Part shown: piece by piece, positions 19,911 to 27,511 of the stretch | Position numbering within the stretch: position 1 is the first letter of the stretch | How the letters are laid out: each line of letters opens with the position of its first letter | Assembly (NCBI GenBank): GCA_002495685.1 | Contig: DAGJ01000007.1 | Span: 68,858-132,857 of the forward strand | Direction: 5' to 3' | DNA from: Methanobrevibacter sp. UBA412 | Lineage (GTDB): Archaea > Methanobacteriota > Methanobacteria > Methanobacteriales > Methanobacteriaceae | Length of the DNA: 64,000 bases | The notes under the pieces: generated by a model | The model's input: only the letters and a program-made list of their open reading frames with translations | The model's database searches: none | Told to the model about the DNA's origin: nothing | Made by a program: the position numbers and the translations under genes

Positions 19911-21410
19911 ATGAAAGAATTATACCAAAAAATGATTGATGAAGCATTGGCTGCTCAAAAGGCTGATGTTTCTGTAATCAAAGAAAAACGTGGTGGAAAT
20001 TTTAAAATTCAAGATGCAAAGCCCTATATGGATGCAGCATCTAATATGAAACCAATTGGAGAGCAAGCACAATCTGTTTTTGATTTACATACAAATAGTG
20101 TTAAAACTCATTTTAAGATGTTGAATCAATTAACTGATACTGTTCGCCCTGAAGATGATCCAATGGTTGAACACTATCAAACACCTCCTGTTTTAGAAAT
20201 TGTTAAAGAAGAAGATCCTGACTTTAGTGAAAGTGTGGATAAATTTGTTCAGTCTATTGCTGATCATGAAGCAATAGTTGGAAAAGAATCTATAAGAAGA
20301 TATGGTGGATTTTATGGGCCAACTTGTGTAGTTGATTTTGCATTGATTCCGGGAAGTACTAGTAATATTGTAAATCAAATTCTACAAAAAACTGATATTC
20401 CAGTAGCACATAAACAAGCCATTCTTGCAAGTAAATCTTGGGGTATGAATACTTCTTATGGTGTAGGGGATAAATTTGCACAAGAAATTGAAGCGGGGGC
20501 AACACCTGCTGAGGCAACTGAAGCTGAAGTTAAACAATTCCAAAAGTTATATTCTTCACCTATTGAAGCTCAATGTGAATTGATGGCTGCTGCAGGTGAA
20601 TCTAGTTTTGATGTACGTAAATATATGAATGGATATAAGGATGATATGCGTAAGTATGTTAAAGCTGCAATGGATGATGATGTTCATTATGGTAATATTG
20701 TAACTGTTCCTGCATATTGTGTAGGGGATATTGCTCATCATATTAGTCAATCTACATATAATATGTGTAAAGATGATGTGGTAATGGCAATTATTGAAGC
20801 AGCTACAAAAGTTATGGATGATTCTTTAAACAGTAATATTGATAATTTCAAATCTGAATTTGAAGTTTTATCATTAGCTACAGGTTCTGCAGCATGTGCT
20901 GTAGAATATATGCTTGAATTAGATGGTTTTAATGCTGTAATGATTGTTGACTTATTAACTAAACGTTATCATAATTTTGTACAACAATTCCCTACTCGGG
21001 GGGCAGCTTCTGAATTACATAATTGTGACTTTATGGATATGATTTATCGGGGTTATGGTTATCTTGATAAAGCTCGTAAAGCAAGAAGTGCAGAACCTGA
21101 AGAACTTAAACCTATTGTTGGGGGAAAAATAGTTGATTTATCTAGTATTAAAGATAATGAAGTTATTATGAATCCTCAAAGATACACTTATCCTTCCTGT
21201 GCAATTAGTGTAAGATTCAGTAGTCTTATGAGACTTGCAGACTATCCATGTTTACTTACAAGTGAACCTGTAACTGCTACAATGATGACTAATGTAATTG
21301 CTTTACATAAAGAAGATCCTGCAAGTCCTGTTCGTGGATGTAAGAATTGTGCAAGTGCTTCTTTAATTGACTTTAGACATGATTATTGTCAATGGAGAGA
21401 AAGTATTTAA
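19911..21410 (+). CDS. DUF2193-like methanogen protein
   Basis: 499 residues. I assign it tentatively to DUF2193, an archaeal family of this length, mainly in methanogens, with no known function. Mixed helical sequence, no signal or membrane segment. Cysteines cluster in the C-terminal part, including GCKNCASASL and a final YCQW, plus YPSCAISVRF, so metal or cluster binding is possible. GTGAT ribosome binding site. The aquaporin gene starts 45 bases downstream, which may place both in the redox/iron group that continues with rubredoxins and ferritin. Confidence 0.65.
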   Translation: MKELYQKMIDEALAAQKADVSVIKEKRGGNFKIQDAKPYMDAASNMKPIGEQAQSVFDLHTNSVKTHFKMLNQLTDTVRPEDDPMVEHYQTPPVLEIVKEEDPDFSESVDKFVQSIADHEAIVGKESIRRYGGFYGPTCVVDFALIPGSTSNIVNQILQKTDIPVAHKQAILASKSWGMNTSYGVGDKFAQEIEAGATPAEATEAEVKQFQKLYSSPIEAQCELMAAAGESSFDVRKYMNGYKDDMRKYVKAAMDDDVHYGNIVTVPAYCVGDIAHHISQSTYNMCKDDVVMAIIEAATKVMDDSLNSNIDNFKSEFEVLSLATGSAACAVEYMLELDGFNAVMIVDLLTKRYHNFVQQFPTRGAASELHNCDFMDMIYRGYGYLDKARKARSAEPEELKPIVGGKIVDLSSIKDNEVIMNPQRYTYPSCAISVRFSSLMRLADYPCLLTSEPVTATMMTNVIALHKEDPASPVRGCKNCASASLIDFRHDYCQWRESI

Positions 21411-21455
21411 ATTTAATATAAATTTTTAATTTTTTTTTAAGTGAGGTATTTTTTT

Positions 21456-22220
21456 ATGGAGTGTGGAATTGAAAAAAAGATGATTGCTGAAGCTTTAGGG
21501 ACTTTTTTCTTAGTTTTCTTCGGTACAGGTGCTGCAGTAATGACACTTATTATTGCTCATAGTGTTAGTCCTGCTGCAACTATTGGTACTCTTGGAGGAT
21601 TTGCCGATTGGTTAGCTATTGGTTTAGCATTTGGTTTAGCTGGAATGGTTAGTATTTATATATTTGGTAAGATTTCTGGGGCTCATATGAATCCTGCAGT
21701 AACACTTGGTTTATGGATAAGTAAAAATATTTCAGGTAAAGATTCAGTATTGTATATTATAGCTCAATGTATAGGTGCTGTACTTGCAAGTATATGTTTA
21801 TATATTATCTTAGGACCTCAAGCAATAACTATTGGTTCTTTAGGTGCAACTGTACCTGCTGCTGGTATAAATTACTTCCAAGCTATGTTTGTTGAATTTA
21901 TAGGTACTTTCTTCTTAGTTCTCACTGTTATGGGTGTGGCTGTTGATAAAAAAGCAGAACCTGCAGTTGGAGGTTTTGCTATAGGTATGGCTATTGCAAC
22001 TGCTATTTTCCTTCTTGGTGGAATTACTGGAGGATGTATTAATCCTGCACGAGGTTTCGGACCATATCTCATTGACTTTTTACTTGGTGGTGTAAATCTT
22101 TGGAATTACTTCCCAATTTACATAATTGGACCTATAGTTGGAGGTCTTCTTGCTGGATTTATATATCAAAAAATCGCTGAAGGTACTGATGTTTGTGATT
22201 TACCAAATCTTTATGATTAA
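21456..22220 (+). CDS. aqpM: Aquaporin AqpM
   Basis: Membrane channel of the MIP family, 254 residues with six helices and two half-helix loops. The pore motifs are SGAHMNPAVTLGLWI (first NPA) and GGCINPARGFGPYLI (second NPA with the selectivity arginine). The methanogen AqpM conducts water, glycerol and possibly gases such as H2S. ATG 21456 is chosen: GAGGT lies ten bases upstream; the frame extends to GTG 21441, which is part of that binding site. Followed by four rubredoxin genes. Confidence 0.93.
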   Translation: MECGIEKKMIAEALGTFFLVFFGTGAAVMTLIIAHSVSPAATIGTLGGFADWLAIGLAFGLAGMVSIYIFGKISGAHMNPAVTLGLWISKNISGKDSVLYIIAQCIGAVLASICLYIILGPQAITIGSLGATVPAAGINYFQAMFVEFIGTFFLVLTVMGVAVDKKAEPAVGGFAIGMAIATAIFLLGGITGGCINPARGFGPYLIDFLLGGVNLWNYFPIYIIGPIVGGLLAGFIYQKIAEGTDVCDLPNLYD

Positions 22221-22393
22221 AACTAAATAATTTATTTTTTTATTTTTTTATTTTTTTGCTTATTTTTTTTGTTTTACTCAATATTAAATGTTTTATAAGG
22301 ATAAAACAATAAACTTTTATATGTGGAAAAATAATATTTCAATTGTTATTAATTATATTATATAAAAATTAATTTTAAAGGAGAATAAGAAAT

Positions 22394-22552
22394 ATGGCAC
22401 AATATAAATGTAAAGTCTGTGGATATGTATATGATGAAGAAAAAGGAGAAGCTCGTAAAGACATAGCACCTGGAACATTATGGGCAGATGTACCAGAAGG
22501 TTTTAAATGTCCTTCATGTGGAGCTCCAAAGAGAATGTTTAAGGAAATTTAA
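22394..22552 (+). CDS. Rubredoxin 1
   Basis: 52-aa one-iron electron carrier. Both iron knuckles are present: CKVCGYVYDEEKG and CPSCGAPKRMF. This copy has the loop ARKDIAPGTLWADVPEGF and is the most divergent of the four in the tandem array (no [10 protein letters not shown]). AAAGGAGAA ribosome binding site. It lies 174 bases after aqpM, with its own A+T-rich upstream region. Confidence 0.93.
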   Translation: MAQYKCKVCGYVYDEEKGEARKDIAPGTLWADVPEGFKCPSCGAPKRMFKEI

Positions 22553-22581
22553 ATAAAATTTAATATAGAAGATGTTTAACT

Positions 22582-22740
22582 ATGGTAAAATATATTTGTG
22601 ATGCATGTGGATATGAATATGTTCCAGAAAATGGTGATCCAGATAATGGTATAGCACCAGGAACAGCTTTTGAGGATTTACCTGATGATTGGGTATGTCC
22701 AATTTGTGGACTTGAAAAATCAATTTTTGTAGAAGAATAA
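22582..22740 (+). CDS. Rubredoxin 2
   Basis: 52 residues. Knuckles [13 protein letters not shown] and [11 protein letters not shown], with the middle [20 protein letters not shown]. It starts 29 bases after rubredoxin 1. Its middle part is almost identical, at DNA level too, to rubredoxin 4, indicating recent duplication or gene conversion. No strong Shine-Dalgarno is seen upstream (GATG only). Confidence 0.93.
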   Translation: MVKYICDACGYEYVPENGDPDNGIAPGTAFEDLPDDWVCPICGLEKSIFVEE

Positions 22741-22804
22741 AAAAACATTTCATTGTGAAATGATTTTTAATACCAAAAAATGTTTATTGAGATGAAATTA
22801 CGAA

Positions 22805-22966
22805 ATGACAAGATATTTCTGTAAACTATGCGATTATGAATACTTGCCGGAACAAGGAGATCCCCATTTTAATATAAAACCTGGGACTTCTTTTGAGGAT
22901 TTACCTGATGAATGGGAATGTCCTTTATGTGGAATAAAAAAATCATTCTTTGAAAAAGAAGATTAA
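22805..22966 (+). CDS. Rubredoxin 3
   Basis: 53 residues. Knuckles CKLCDYEY and [11 protein letters not shown]. The residue after the first knuckle, nearly always Gly in rubredoxins, is Asp here (CKLCD). This may shift the iron redox potential. The middle part [19 protein letters not shown] is also changed. A small hairpin (ATTTCATTGTGAAAT) lies in the 64-base gap before it. Confidence 0.92.
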   Translation: MTRYFCKLCDYEYLPEQGDPHFNIKPGTSFEDLPDEWECPLCGIKKSFFEKED

Positions 22967-23002
22967 TATAAAATTTAAAATAATTTAAAAGGATTTAAGA
23001 TT

Positions 23003-23161
23003 ATGGCAAAATATATTTGCAGCACATGTGGATATGTCTATAATGAAGAAGACGGTGACCCTGATAATGGTATAGCACCAGGAACTTCTTTTGAGGATTT
23101 ACCTGATGATTGGACATGTCCAATGTGTGGTGTTGGTAAAAAGATGTTCATAAAAAGATAA
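23003..23161 (+). CDS. Rubredoxin 4
   Basis: 52 residues. Knuckles [13 protein letters not shown] and [11 protein letters not shown], middle [27 protein letters not shown] lies before the ATG. The ferritin gene follows with its ribosome binding site 14 bases after this stop, so the two are likely on one transcript. Confidence 0.93.
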   Translation: MAKYICSTCGYVYNEEDGDPDNGIAPGTSFEDLPDDWTCPMCGVGKKMFIKR

Positions 23162-23191
23162 AAAAAATAATTTTTGGAGGAAATGATTAAA

Positions 23192-23704
23192 ATGATAGAT
23201 GAAAAAGTATTAGAAGCTTTAAATAAACAAGTAAATGCAGAATTATACTCCTCATATTTATACATGGCTATGTCTGCATTTCTTGAAGATAAAGGATTAC
23301 CTGGATTTGCAAACCTTGAAATGGTAAATGCTAAAGAAGAATTAGATCATGCATTGAAATTCTATGATTTCATCATAAGAAGAGGTGGAAAAGTAGAAAT
23401 TGAAGCAATTGAAAAACCAACTACAGATTGGGAAAACCCTGTTGCAGTGCTTGAAAATGTAGTATCTCATGAAGAAAAAGTAACAGGACTTATTAATGAT
23501 TTAGTTTCATTAGCTATAGAACAAAAAGATTTTGCAACAAACCAATTCCTTCAATGGTTTGTAGATGAACAAGTTGAAGAAGAAGAAACTGCTAATGATG
23601 ATTTAAATAGTCTTAATTTAGCAATGGATTCTGGCAATGGATTATACTTACTAGATCAACAATTTGCTGCACGTGTTTACACACCACCTGCAACCAATGA
23701 ATAA
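23192..23704 (+). CDS. ftn: Ferritin (FtnA type)
   Basis: Iron-storage four-helix bundle protein, 170 residues. Counted from ATG 23192 the ferroxidase residues fall on the positions known for bacterial FtnA: Glu17, Tyr24, Glu50, His53, Glu94, Gln127, Glu130. This agreement, and GGAGG 11 bases upstream, decide the start over the in-frame ATG 23183 and TTG 23174. It ends the rubredoxin array; together they suggest storage of iron with rubredoxin-linked reduction or oxygen defence. Confidence 0.95.
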   Translation: MIDEKVLEALNKQVNAELYSSYLYMAMSAFLEDKGLPGFANLEMVNAKEELDHALKFYDFIIRRGGKVEIEAIEKPTTDWENPVAVLENVVSHEEKVTGLINDLVSLAIEQKDFATNQFLQWFVDEQVEEEETANDDLNSLNLAMDSGNGLYLLDQQFAARVYTPPATNE

Positions 23705-23773
23705 ATTTAATTATTATATTAAATTTATTCCACAACTTTTTTTAAAATTTTTTTAATTACTTACTTATCCTAT

Positions 23774-23797
23774 GAAAATTAAATAGGAAACTTTTTT
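23774..23797 (+). repeat. 24-bp direct repeat, left copy
   Basis: GAAAATTAAATAGGAAAC followed by six T. It is identical to 24801-24824; the two copies bracket a decayed transposase 1,027 bases apart. It may be a long target duplication or remnant element ends. Confidence 0.65.
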
Positions 23798-23816
23798 CTT
23801 TTTATTTTTGTTGTTT

Positions 23817-24665
23817 TTAGGTCCAAAGATTTGATAATATTGAAAATTTTCTGTTTAAAATTTTCACATATTTAATATCATTAAAAGTTAAGTTGTTTGT
23901 TTTAAGTAATCATTTTTGTCTCTGTTTATTTTTTGTTTAGTGTGGCACATAAAAATTTGATGTTTAAAAACTAATTTTTGGAAAGGTTGAAGATTTCTAT
24001 GTTTTAAATCGGTCACAATAAGATTTTAATTGTGAGTGTAATTAGACTCAAAATTGATAAACACATTTTTAACTTAAAAGAGAATAATCATAATGAATAC
24101 AATAATATTACTTTTTAAGTCAAAAATCCTCTTTTAATTCATTTTCAAAGTCTACTAAAATGTTTTCAATACTCTGATAAGAAATATCAACGTTATAGAT
24201 TTCTTTTAACATGTACCTGATTTTGCGGATACTATCATTACAAATACTATCACCACTAATATTATAAGATTTAATGATAAAGTCAATCACAGGCTTAGTA
24301 ATTTTTTTATTAACTTCAACTAAAGAGGATAAATCAGTATTAAATATGTTATTGCATTTGCTGCATTTATATCTTTGAATTTTACAAATTTGGGTTCCTA
24401 AGTCCATGAAAATCAATTCACGTTCTATTTTATCACCTTTAATATTATGTTTAGACCCACACACTGGACAAACAGCAATATTATTGTTAAATATTATTTC
24501 ACCATTTTTTTCAAGACGAATTAAATTAGGACTCATGTCTTGACATCCAATCAACTTTTTTGACACATCAGATCTAAAATCCGAAAACTCTTCATAAAAA
24601 TCGTAAAGTTTAAATTGTATTGGTTCTCTAATAGGATGTGGAGGTTTTATTTTTTTATTAGGCAT
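23817..24665 (-). pseudogene. Decayed transposase
   Basis: The 5' part is an open frame of 181 codons (24665 down to 24120) with two zinc knuckles, VCPVCGSKHN and YKCSKCNNIF, and helical DNA-binding-like segments, as in ISL3-like transposase N-termini. After its TGA, broken frames continue on the same strand: about 24031-23901 reads IVTDLKHRNLQPFQKLVFKH then QIFMCHTKQKINRD, typical of the DDE transposase core (VTDxK...FKHQxCxxHxK), and a last piece to 23817 reads KYVKILNRKFSILSNLW. Stops and frame changes make it non-functional. The N-terminal piece could still be translated as a DNA-binding protein. Confidence 0.75.
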
Positions 24666-24800
24666 ATAAATGTGTTACTTTCACTTAATATATTAACTTT
24701 ACTATTTTTAATTCATTATTAACAACATAATATACTTTAAAAAAAATTATGAATTATTATATTACAAAAAATAAAATTAACTAAGTTTTAGACAGAGTCC

Positions 24801-24824
24801 GAAAATTAAATAGGAAACTTTTTT
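24801..24824 (+). repeat. 24-bp direct repeat, right copy
   Basis: Identical to 23774-23797. It lies about 60-80 bases upstream of aroD, just before a TATA-like TTTATACATATTTT, and follows CAGAGTCC. The right copy may be original promoter-proximal DNA of aroD. Confidence 0.65.
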
Positions 24825-24882
24825 TATACATATTTTAATATATTTATTTAATAATAAAATTTAGGTAAAGATGAGGTAAGGT

Positions 24883-25575
24883 ATGTATTCTCAAACAAAA
24901 ATTGCTGTACCAATTTTTAAAAAAGATAAAAAATCAATAATTGAAGAAGCTCAATATTGTATTCAAAAAGGAGCAGATTTAATAGAATTTAGAATAGATG
25001 GTATGGATAATCCTAAACCTCAAATTGTACGTGAGATTATTGAAGAAATTAATTTTCCCACAATAGCTACAAATCGAGTGAAAACTGAAGGTGGATTATT
25101 TAAAGGTACTGAAGAACAACGTGTAAATATTCTTCTTGAAACAGTTGATGTTGCAGAATTTGTAGATATTGAGTTACAAACAAATGATAATTTAATTAAA
25201 CAAATAACAGAAACAAATGTTAAAACTATAATAAGTTATCATGATTTTAAAAAAACACCACCTTTAAATGAATTATTAAATATTGTTTTTAAGGAAAAAA
25301 ATTTAGGCAATATTGCTAAAGTAGCTTTAATGCCAAATGATTTAGAGGATACTTTAACAGTTCTAGCTATTTTAAGTCATTGTGAAGATACCATAGCAAT
25401 TAGTATGGGGGATATTGGTTCATATACTCGTGTTATAAGTACTAAATTTAATGCACCTATAACATTTGCAGTAAGTAGTGATGTTACAGCTCCTGGTCAA
25501 ATTGATATTGAAACAATGAAACAATTATTAAATTTGGATATAATGGATATTGATGATTTAAATTCTTCTTATTAA
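24883..25575 (+). CDS. aroD: 3-dehydroquinate dehydratase, type I
   Basis: Third step of the shikimate pathway, by a Schiff-base lysine. 230 residues of the class I TIM barrel: GADLIEFRIDGMD (substrate Arg/Glu strand), the histidine in TIISYHDFKKTP, and the lysine strand NIAKVALMPNDLED. ATG with GAGGTAAGG upstream. aroE is found at 33 kb, not adjacent. The 24-bp repeat lies in its promoter region. The next gene follows at 28 bases from the chosen start. Confidence 0.94.
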   Translation: MYSQTKIAVPIFKKDKKSIIEEAQYCIQKGADLIEFRIDGMDNPKPQIVREIIEEINFPTIATNRVKTEGGLFKGTEEQRVNILLETVDVAEFVDIELQTNDNLIKQITETNVKTIISYHDFKKTPPLNELLNIVFKEKNLGNIAKVALMPNDLEDTLTVLAILSHCEDTIAISMGDIGSYTRVISTKFNAPITFAVSSDVTAPGQIDIETMKQLLNLDIMDIDDLNSSY

Positions 25576-25603
25576 TCAAAAAAGTTGCTTGGAGATGATT
25601 TTT

Positions 25604-26236
25604 TTGAAAAAGATTTATTTTTTGATATTATTTTTATTACTTTTAAGTATTAGTTTTGCTAGTGTTTATGCTGATTCTAATATTAATATTAATGTAATAA
25701 TTAATGGTCAGCAAGTATCTATAACTGATTCTTCATTAAACTTTTTAGATTCTAATAGAGCCAATATGGATAATGAAATTATAAATTTCACTGCAAATCA
25801 AGTAGTAGATATGTATGCTAGCACGGAATCTTACAAGCAAGGGGTATCTGATATTGCAAAAACTTATGGGTATGATGTTGTTACTGTGAATATTGATTCA
25901 GATTTAAATGATGGATCTCTTCCTTTGGTTTCAGCTGTCAAGGGTACTAGCATGACTCCAACTTTGCATAGTGGGGATATTATTATAATTAATCGTACTC
26001 AAGAAATTAAAACTGGAGATGTGGTTGTTTGTAATGATACTGAGTATGGTTTGATTGTTAAAAGAGTAGGTGAAGTTAATGGGGCTAATGTTTATTTACA
26101 AAGTGATAATAAATCTAAAGAGTTAATTAATGATGGGGGATTATTTTATGTTGAGGAAGGTTTACATAAATGGGTTACTCTTGATAGAATTTATGGTGTA
26201 GTTAAATATGATTTAACTGAAAATTCTACTAGTTGA
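25604..26236 (+). CDS. Secreted S24/S26-type serine peptidase-like protein
   Basis: 210 residues. Signal peptide MKKIYFLILFLLLLSISFASVYA (cleavage near 23), then about 85 residues rich in Asn and Ile, then a signal peptidase I-like core: nucleophile Ser116 in KGTSMTPTLHSGDII and general-base Lys153 in YGLIVKRVGE. No C-terminal membrane helix. Ordinary archaeal signal peptidases are anchored with the catalytic core directly after the helix; this one differs in having a spacer. TTG 25604 is chosen: GGAGATGA precedes it by five bases. Confidence 0.75.
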   Translation: MKKIYFLILFLLLLSISFASVYADSNININVIINGQQVSITDSSLNFLDSNRANMDNEIINFTANQVVDMYASTESYKQGVSDIAKTYGYDVVTVNIDSDLNDGSLPLVSAVKGTSMTPTLHSGDIIIINRTQEIKTGDVVVCNDTEYGLIVKRVGEVNGANVYLQSDNKSKELINDGGLFYVEEGLHKWVTLDRIYGVVKYDLTENSTS

Positions 26237-26272
26237 ATTTAATATTTTTATTTAAAATTAGAAAAAATATTA

Positions 26273-26302
26273 TATGTGGAGAATTTTTAATTTTTCTCCA
26301 TA
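26273..26302. terminator. Hairpin between convergent peptidase gene and htpX
   Basis: TATGTGGAGAA pairs with TTCTCCATA (one bulged base) around an A/T-only loop. It lies in the 82-base gap between convergent genes. Confidence 0.5.
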
Positions 26303-26318
26303 AATTAAAGTTTTTGTT

Positions 26319-27290
26319 TTATTCTTTTCCTGTTTGGATGTCACTTAATCTTTTTACTCTTTTTAACATGTCTGGGTGGGTGCTGAATAGTTCCATGATT
26401 TTGCTACCAGTGCTGATTTTAACATTTTCGGTTTGTAATTTTTCTAGTTCATCTGCTCCAAGGATTCCGTCACGGTTGAAATCTACTTGTGAGAATTCTG
26501 AAATATCTCTTTGTGTATTACTTACATCATTTAAGAAAAATGCTTTACTTCCTTCTACATCTTTAATTTCTTGGGGGTTACATTGTGCTGCACCATATAC
26601 TAGTTTGTATAATGCGCTTGCAAGGTATTGTGGTTGGTTTCCAAATTCTACACTTGCTTGGTCTGCATAATATTCACGTGTCCGGCTGATAAATAAAACG
26701 ATTAATTGTCCTAAAGCATAACATACCATTGCTATTAAACCAAGTATTATACCTGCTCCATTGTCATTGTCTCCTTGGAACATTGTGCTTAATGCAACAT
26801 AATAACATATCATAGGGATAGCACTTACAAGAGTGGTTATTACCATATCATTATGTTTTAAATGTCCCATTTCGTGTCCAAGCACTGCTTTTAATTCGTC
26901 ACGGTTAACTACTCCAAGAATTCCTCTTGTTACACAAATATGTCCACTACGTCTAGTTCGGCCATATGCAAAAGCATTTGGTATGTTTGTTTCACTAATA
27001 CCTATTTTTGGCATTGGTACATCTGCAGCTAGTGCTAATTCTTCAACCATTTGGTAAATGTTTGGTGCTTCTTCACGAGTAACATGTTTAACACCCATAC
27101 TCATTTCAACAAGTTTAGGTCCCATTAAGTATTGTATAAATATTAATAGTAACCCTATGAGGGCATAAGCACTCACTCCTAAGTTTATACCAAGTATTCC
27201 TAAAACTAAGAATAATATGATATATACCATTGCAAATAATGCTATCATGGCTAAAGTTAATCTGATTCTTAATTTCCATGTTCCTTTCAA
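26319..27290 (-). CDS. htpX: Membrane zinc metalloprotease HtpX (M48)
   Basis: Membrane protein quality-control protease, 323 residues. Two N-terminal helices (about 10-60), the family segment NIPNAFAYGRTRRSGHICVTRGIL, the zinc site HEMGHLKH, two further helices, and the glutamate in SRTREYYADQASVEF. TTG start with AAGGAGT. Unlike many bacterial forms the C-terminus carries about 60 extra residues (DVSNTQRDISEFSQVDFNRD... ) including an EF-hand-like stretch DFNRDGILGADELE. Confidence 0.93.
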   Translation of the reverse strand: MKGTWKLRIRLTLAMIALFAMVYIILFLVLGILGINLGVSAYALIGLLLIFIQYLMGPKLVEMSMGVKHVTREEAPNIYQMVEELALAADVPMPKIGISETNIPNAFAYGRTRRSGHICVTRGILGVVNRDELKAVLGHEMGHLKHNDMVITTLVSAIPMICYYVALSTMFQGDNDNGAGIILGLIAMVCYALGQLIVLFISRTREYYADQASVEFGNQPQYLASALYKLVYGAAQCNPQEIKDVEGSKAFFLNDVSNTQRDISEFSQVDFNRDGILGADELEKLQTENVKISTGSKIMELFSTHPDMLKRVKRLSDIQTGKE

Positions 27291-27511
27291 TTTATTTACT
27301 CCTTAAATTTTTTTATGATAATTAGTTAATTTTATAAGTATATAAATACTTTCAATATATTCTTATAAATTAAATTTCAATTTTATAAACAATTAATAAA
27401 ACTATTTAGAATACATTTGATAATGGGGAATATGTTATTATCTTTAACTTTAAAAAAGTATATTAATGTTAATAATTATAATTTAATTAAGAATTTAAAT
27501 AATGATGCAAA

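Noticed and set aside
22394..23161. Tandem repeat array or CRISPR-like structure
   Set aside because: The repeated DNA is explained by four rubredoxin genes; spacing and content are coding.
24120..24665. A functional small zinc-finger transcription factor
   Set aside because: The sequence downstream on the same strand continues as broken transposase core, so it is best read as the 5' part of a dead transposase, though continued expression of the fragment is not excluded.
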